Origin: CAYNFR01 sp964396595
Lineage (GTDB): Bacteria; Bacteroidota; Bacteroidia; Chitinophagales; Saprospiraceae
Reading direction: 5' to 3'
DNA length: 64,000 nt
Assembly (NCBI GenBank): GCA_964396595.1
Contig: CAYNFR010000018.1
Location: 1-64,000 of the forward strand
This document shows, one piece after another, positions 61,728-64,000 of the stretch. A program made the translations under genes and the position numbers. The notes beneath the pieces are model-generated. The model was given only the letters and a program-made list of their open reading frames with translations. It did no database searches and had not been told where the DNA came from. The first letter of the stretch is position 1, and each line of letters opens with the position of its first letter.

Positions 61728-62089
61728 GGGGCCGACTGGAATTGACAGGAAAGTAAGTTGGTTAGTAAGCATGCCGCAGCAAAGTTGCTCACTGCGTAAC
61801 AAATGGTAACTGAACAACAAATGGCGAAAGACAATTCGCACTAGCTGCCTAATCTAGGATTAGAACGCTTTTAAGCCGCATGGTTGACGTCTACTACACA
61901 TCATGCCGCTTTCAAAAAATGTAGAATTGATTAGCGGAATTACTTCGTTCTGCTAGTTGAAAAACAGAAGATAAGCTGAAGAGGGTCGCTTCTATACCGC
62001 TCTGATGACGAAAACTTAAGTAGAAGATAAGCATGTAGAAAGCTCTCGAGCGCTTTGTCTGGACGGGAGTTCGATTCTCCCCGGCTCCA
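61728..62089 (+). ncRNA. ssrA: Transfer-messenger RNA (tmRNA)
   Basis: The 5' end GGGGCCG (61728-61734) pairs with CGGCTCC (62082-62088) to form the acceptor stem, with A62089 as discriminator. The 3' part carries the T-arm GGGAGTTCGATTCTCCC. The tag frame GGC GAA AGA CAA TTC GCA CTA GCT GCC TAA (61823-61852) encodes GERQFALAA, ending in the ALAA degron. The 3' CCA is not encoded. About 362 bases, usual for one-piece tmRNA. It rescues ribosomes stalled on broken mRNA. The 3' end is a known integration hot spot. Confidence 0.95.
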
Positions 62090-62201
62090 CTGATGAGGTG
62101 GATATATTATAAAATGAGATTCCTCAGGTTTGTGCTATTCGTTGTATTGAATATTACACACCGACACGTTCACATCATACACTATTTATGACACGCGAGG
62201 A

Positions 62202-62525
62202 ATGAAATCTATGCACCCCATATTATGGTATCAAGTCAATATTGATGCCTTGGTAGCCTCTGATCATTACGATAGGAGGCTAGAGGCAGTAATTGATTGG
62301 ACATTTCTGTACAAGGAGACGGAAGTGTTTACTGGTCAAGAAGGTCAAGAGTTTCGACAAACCATAGTACCATCGGATGCACAAGAAGCTACATCGAATC
62401 CGCATTATTCAAAAAGGATCAGTAGGATATGCGCTCGCACGGTAGAGCCAGTATGGGGTACATTGATCAATTTTATGTCTCTGCGTCGTGTCAATGCACA
62501 CGGAATGCTATTACACACACTGTAA
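62202..62525 (+). pseudogene. IS1182-like transposase remnant
   Basis: A 107-residue open frame joins two distant parts of a DDE transposase: the N-terminal helical part (DHYDRRLEAVIDWTFLY) and a C-terminal part (RTVEPVWGTLINFMSLRRVNAHGM) that resembles the TVEP-x-x-GTL-x-N-x-x-x-x-RVN region near the end of IS1182-group transposases. The central catalytic domain is missing, so this is an internally deleted, inactive copy. It lies about 110 bp after ssrA. The family assignment is by motif and needs alignment. Confidence 0.65.
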
Positions 62526-62684
62526 CTAATCAGTTGTGATCAGTTTCGCTAAAAAAATGCCCATTTCCTATTATCCTGCCGCTTTTTTTTCGTCAATAGC
62601 TCTGCTAATCACTCAAAAAGGAACGCTGTCTAATAAAAAAGTGACTGATTTTTTGACCTGAAAGCATCTGACTGATTAGTTACA
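62521..62684. repeat. Inverted 14-base word flanking a 136-bp spacer
   Basis: TGTAACTAATCAGT (62521-62534) and its inverse ACTGATTAGTTACA (62671-62684) face each other. The left copy overlaps the transposase remnant stop. A third copy is at 204-217 near the left window end. Likely ends of decayed IS or MITE-like elements. Confidence 0.5.
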
Positions 62685-63040
62685 ACACACCATAATGCCG
62701 GCGCTGCGATATAATCTAAAAAAAGCTATTAAAGTTTGATAGACCGAGATCAGAGTTTCAATAAATATAATGTCGATAGAATACAATGTAACATAGGCTC
62801 AAAATGGCCTCTAAATACCCATTTTTGGAATATCAGCCTCTATATGTTGCGATAATCCAAGATGGATAGAGAGAGGCGGAAAATGGAGAAAATAAGCTAA
62901 CAAGACCTGATTTTGGATCAACTGACCTCGAAATAGGATAGAAAGGTGTCAAAAATGGATGGTTGCGCAACGGCTACGGCTGTTAGCTGCTCGCGTTCTT
63001 GTCTTTAGTCGTCGAAGATAGTTTTTTATTGTCTTTTATC

Positions 63041-63070
63041 TTTGTTTTACAAGTTTAAATCTTACGTTTG
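63041..63070 (+). promoter_or_regulatory. Promoter of the SulP transporter gene
   Basis: TTTG (63041-63044), an 18-base spacer, then TACGTTTG (63063-63070): a full match to the Bacteroidota consensus. The leader would be about 140 bases. Confidence 0.65.
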
Positions 63071-63169
63071 CACCCGATTATGAAATTCAAAGTCTCTACG
63101 TATAATCTTCCCGGAGTTACTCCACCTTAAAGTAGAGCGTTTCCAAGTGAGTTATTGATTTGTCTTTCT

Positions 63170-63187
63170 CGGAGTTTGTCAACTCCG
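63170..63187 (+). promoter_or_regulatory. Leader hairpin before the SulP gene
   Basis: CGGAGTT and AACTCCG pair around TGTC, ending 28 bases before the ATG. A shorter GGAGT-TA-CTCC fold lies about 60 bases upstream. No riboswitch class is recognised. Confidence 0.5.
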
Positions 63188-63215
63188 TTAACAATTAACT
63201 ATTATAAAAATTTGA

Positions 63216-64000
63216 ATGAGAAAGTATTTTAATCTATTTGATTTGTCACAGAAAGTTGACTATAGAACTGAAGTCTTGTCGGGATTAACCGTTGCCCTTG
63301 CTCTTGTTCCTGAAGCGGTTGCTTTTGCTTTAATTGCTGGTCTGGCGCCATTAACTGGCCTGTATGCTGCGTTTGTTGTAGGTTTAGTAACGTCAATTTT
63401 TGGTGGTCGTCCCGGAATGATTTCTGGTGCTACTGGTGCAATTGCTGTTGTTATTGTTGTCTTAGCAAAAAGTCACGGTATCGAATACGTTTTTGCTACG
63501 GTAATACTTGCGGGAATTATTCAAATGTCGGCAGGCTTTTTAAGGCTTGGAAAATTTATTCGATTAGTTCCGCACCCTGTAATTTTTGGTTTTGTCAATG
63601 GGTTAGCGATTATCATTTTTATGTCGCAGCTTGACCAATTTAAAGATTTATCGGGCAATTGGCTTACTGGTTCTGCACTTTATGTTTTGCTCGGACTTGT
63701 ATTGCTTACAATGTTAATCATTTGGGGTTTACCAAAACTAACGAAAGCAATTCCTGCTTCATTGACTGCAATTGTAGTAGTGTTCGGATTGGTTGCATTT
63801 ATTGGTATAGATACTAAAACAGTTGGTGATATTGCATCCATTCAAGGTGGATTTCCGCCTTTTCATATACCGTTAGTTCCTTTTAATTTGGAAACCTTGA
63901 TTTTAGTATTTCCTTATGCTGCTATTGTTGCAGGTGTCGGTTTGATTGAAAGTTTATTGACTTTAAACATTGTTGATGAAATTACCGAAACACGTGGCCG
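63216..64000 (+). CDS. SulP-family inorganic anion transporter (partial)
   Basis: The reading frame is open from ATG 63216 to the window end (261 codons), truncated only by the window. It begins MRKYFNLFDLSQKVDYRTEV and continues with SGLTVALALVPEAVAFA, the SulP-type first core helix, then GLYAAFVVGLVTSIFGGRPG, ISGATGAIAVV, and VPHPVIFGFVNGLAI. Members carry sulfate, bicarbonate or other anions, often ending in a STAS domain, which would lie outside the window. Many codons end in T and the stretch reads as lower in GC than the preceding core genes; together with the nearby remnant this hints at transfer but is not measured. Confidence 0.88.
   Translation, partial: MRKYFNLFDLSQKVDYRTEVLSGLTVALALVPEAVAFALIAGLAPLTGLYAAFVVGLVTSIFGGRPGMISGATGAIAVVIVVLAKSHGIEYVFATVILAGIIQMSAGFLRLGKFIRLVPHPVIFGFVNGLAIIIFMSQLDQFKDLSGNWLTGSALYVLLGLVLLTMLIIWGLPKLTKAIPASLTAIVVVFGLVAFIGIDTKTVGDIASIQGGFPPFHIPLVPFNLETLILVFPYAAIVAGVGLIESLLTLNIVDEITETRG

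Larger units (their letters stand above)
62526..63215. other. Gene-free stretch after the transposase remnant
   Basis: Apart from the inverted word (62521-62684), this 690-bp interval shows no gene. Near its end lie a good promoter (63041-63070) and a hairpin (63170-63187) that belong to the SulP gene. Confidence 0.5.

Noticed and set aside
61728..62089. Candidate tRNA at the 3' end of this region
   Set aside because: The T-arm and acceptor belong to tmRNA; there is no anticodon arm, and the tag frame is present.
63170..63187. Terminator before the SulP gene
   Set aside because: The hairpin has no T-run after it and lies downstream of a strong promoter, so a leader structure is more likely.

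Overview
The window is a chromosomal segment of a Bacteroidota bacterium, most likely close to Saprospiraceae or another Saprospiria/Chitinophagia-like lineage. This rests on type IX secretion (T9SS) sorting domains of both the type A and CHU_C (type B) kinds, a SusC-like TonB receptor with a carboxypeptidase-regulatory N-terminus, a short primary sigma factor of the Bacteroidota kind, promoters of the TTTG-N(17-19)-TAnnTTTG form, near absence of Shine-Dalgarno sequences, and a tmRNA tag of the GE..(Y/F)ALAA kind. It is a genus-level guess from sequence reading only.

Layout. 1-750: a REP-like hairpin pair and a YkuK-type protein. 0.9-6.0 kb (minus): a zinc-ribbon lipoprotein, then a cluster of two xylose-isomerase-like TIM-barrel proteins, a GMC oxidoreductase with a Cys pattern for a 3Fe-4S cluster, and its subunit-3-like partner; this looks like oxidative sugar or glycoside catabolism. 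6.3-10.1 kb: a large T9SS-secreted protein. 10.2-15.5 kb (minus): recN, hemD, a 1.2-kb gene-free stretch full of inverted repeats, and ettA, whose promoter is overlapped by a perfect 14-bp palindrome. 16-21.4 kb (plus): rpe, a TonB-dependent receptor and a T9SS-exported vanadium-haloperoxidase/PAP2-like enzyme. 21.7-24 kb (minus): lysS-fabI. 24.2-30.3 kb: a 2032-residue repeat adhesin-like protein with a CHU_C tail. 30.4-33.8 kb: an HDAC-like deacetylase, the SRP RNA with a textbook promoter, a transaldolase-like aldolase, an ArsC/Spx-like protein and hemF.

33.8-40.8 kb: a small lipoprotein gene overlapping both neighbours, a LuxE-like protein, an amidase, the ccmB-ccmC-ccmD haem-handling genes, a Glu/Leu/Phe/Val dehydrogenase and a DUF1080 protein. 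40.8-47 kb: priA, then saccharopine dehydrogenase plus an ALDH7-type aldehyde dehydrogenase (lysine catabolism), and a DMT exporter. 47-55 kb: two helical proteins of unknown role, an NhaC antiporter, and a minus-strand operon of an NqrM-like Cys protein, a PIG-L deacetylase, a 35-residue one-helix protein and an SSS symporter. 55-61.6 kb: mazG, rpsO, pnp, rpoD, two unknowns and purC.

61.7-64 kb: tmRNA (ssrA), then a changed landscape: an internally deleted IS1182-like transposase remnant, inverted copies of a 14-base word, and a SulP transporter cut by the window end. Most of the window is ordinary core genome. The least explained items are the small-protein/symporter operon, the inverted-repeat desert at 12.6-13.8 kb, the ettA operator-like palindrome, and the post-ssrA region.
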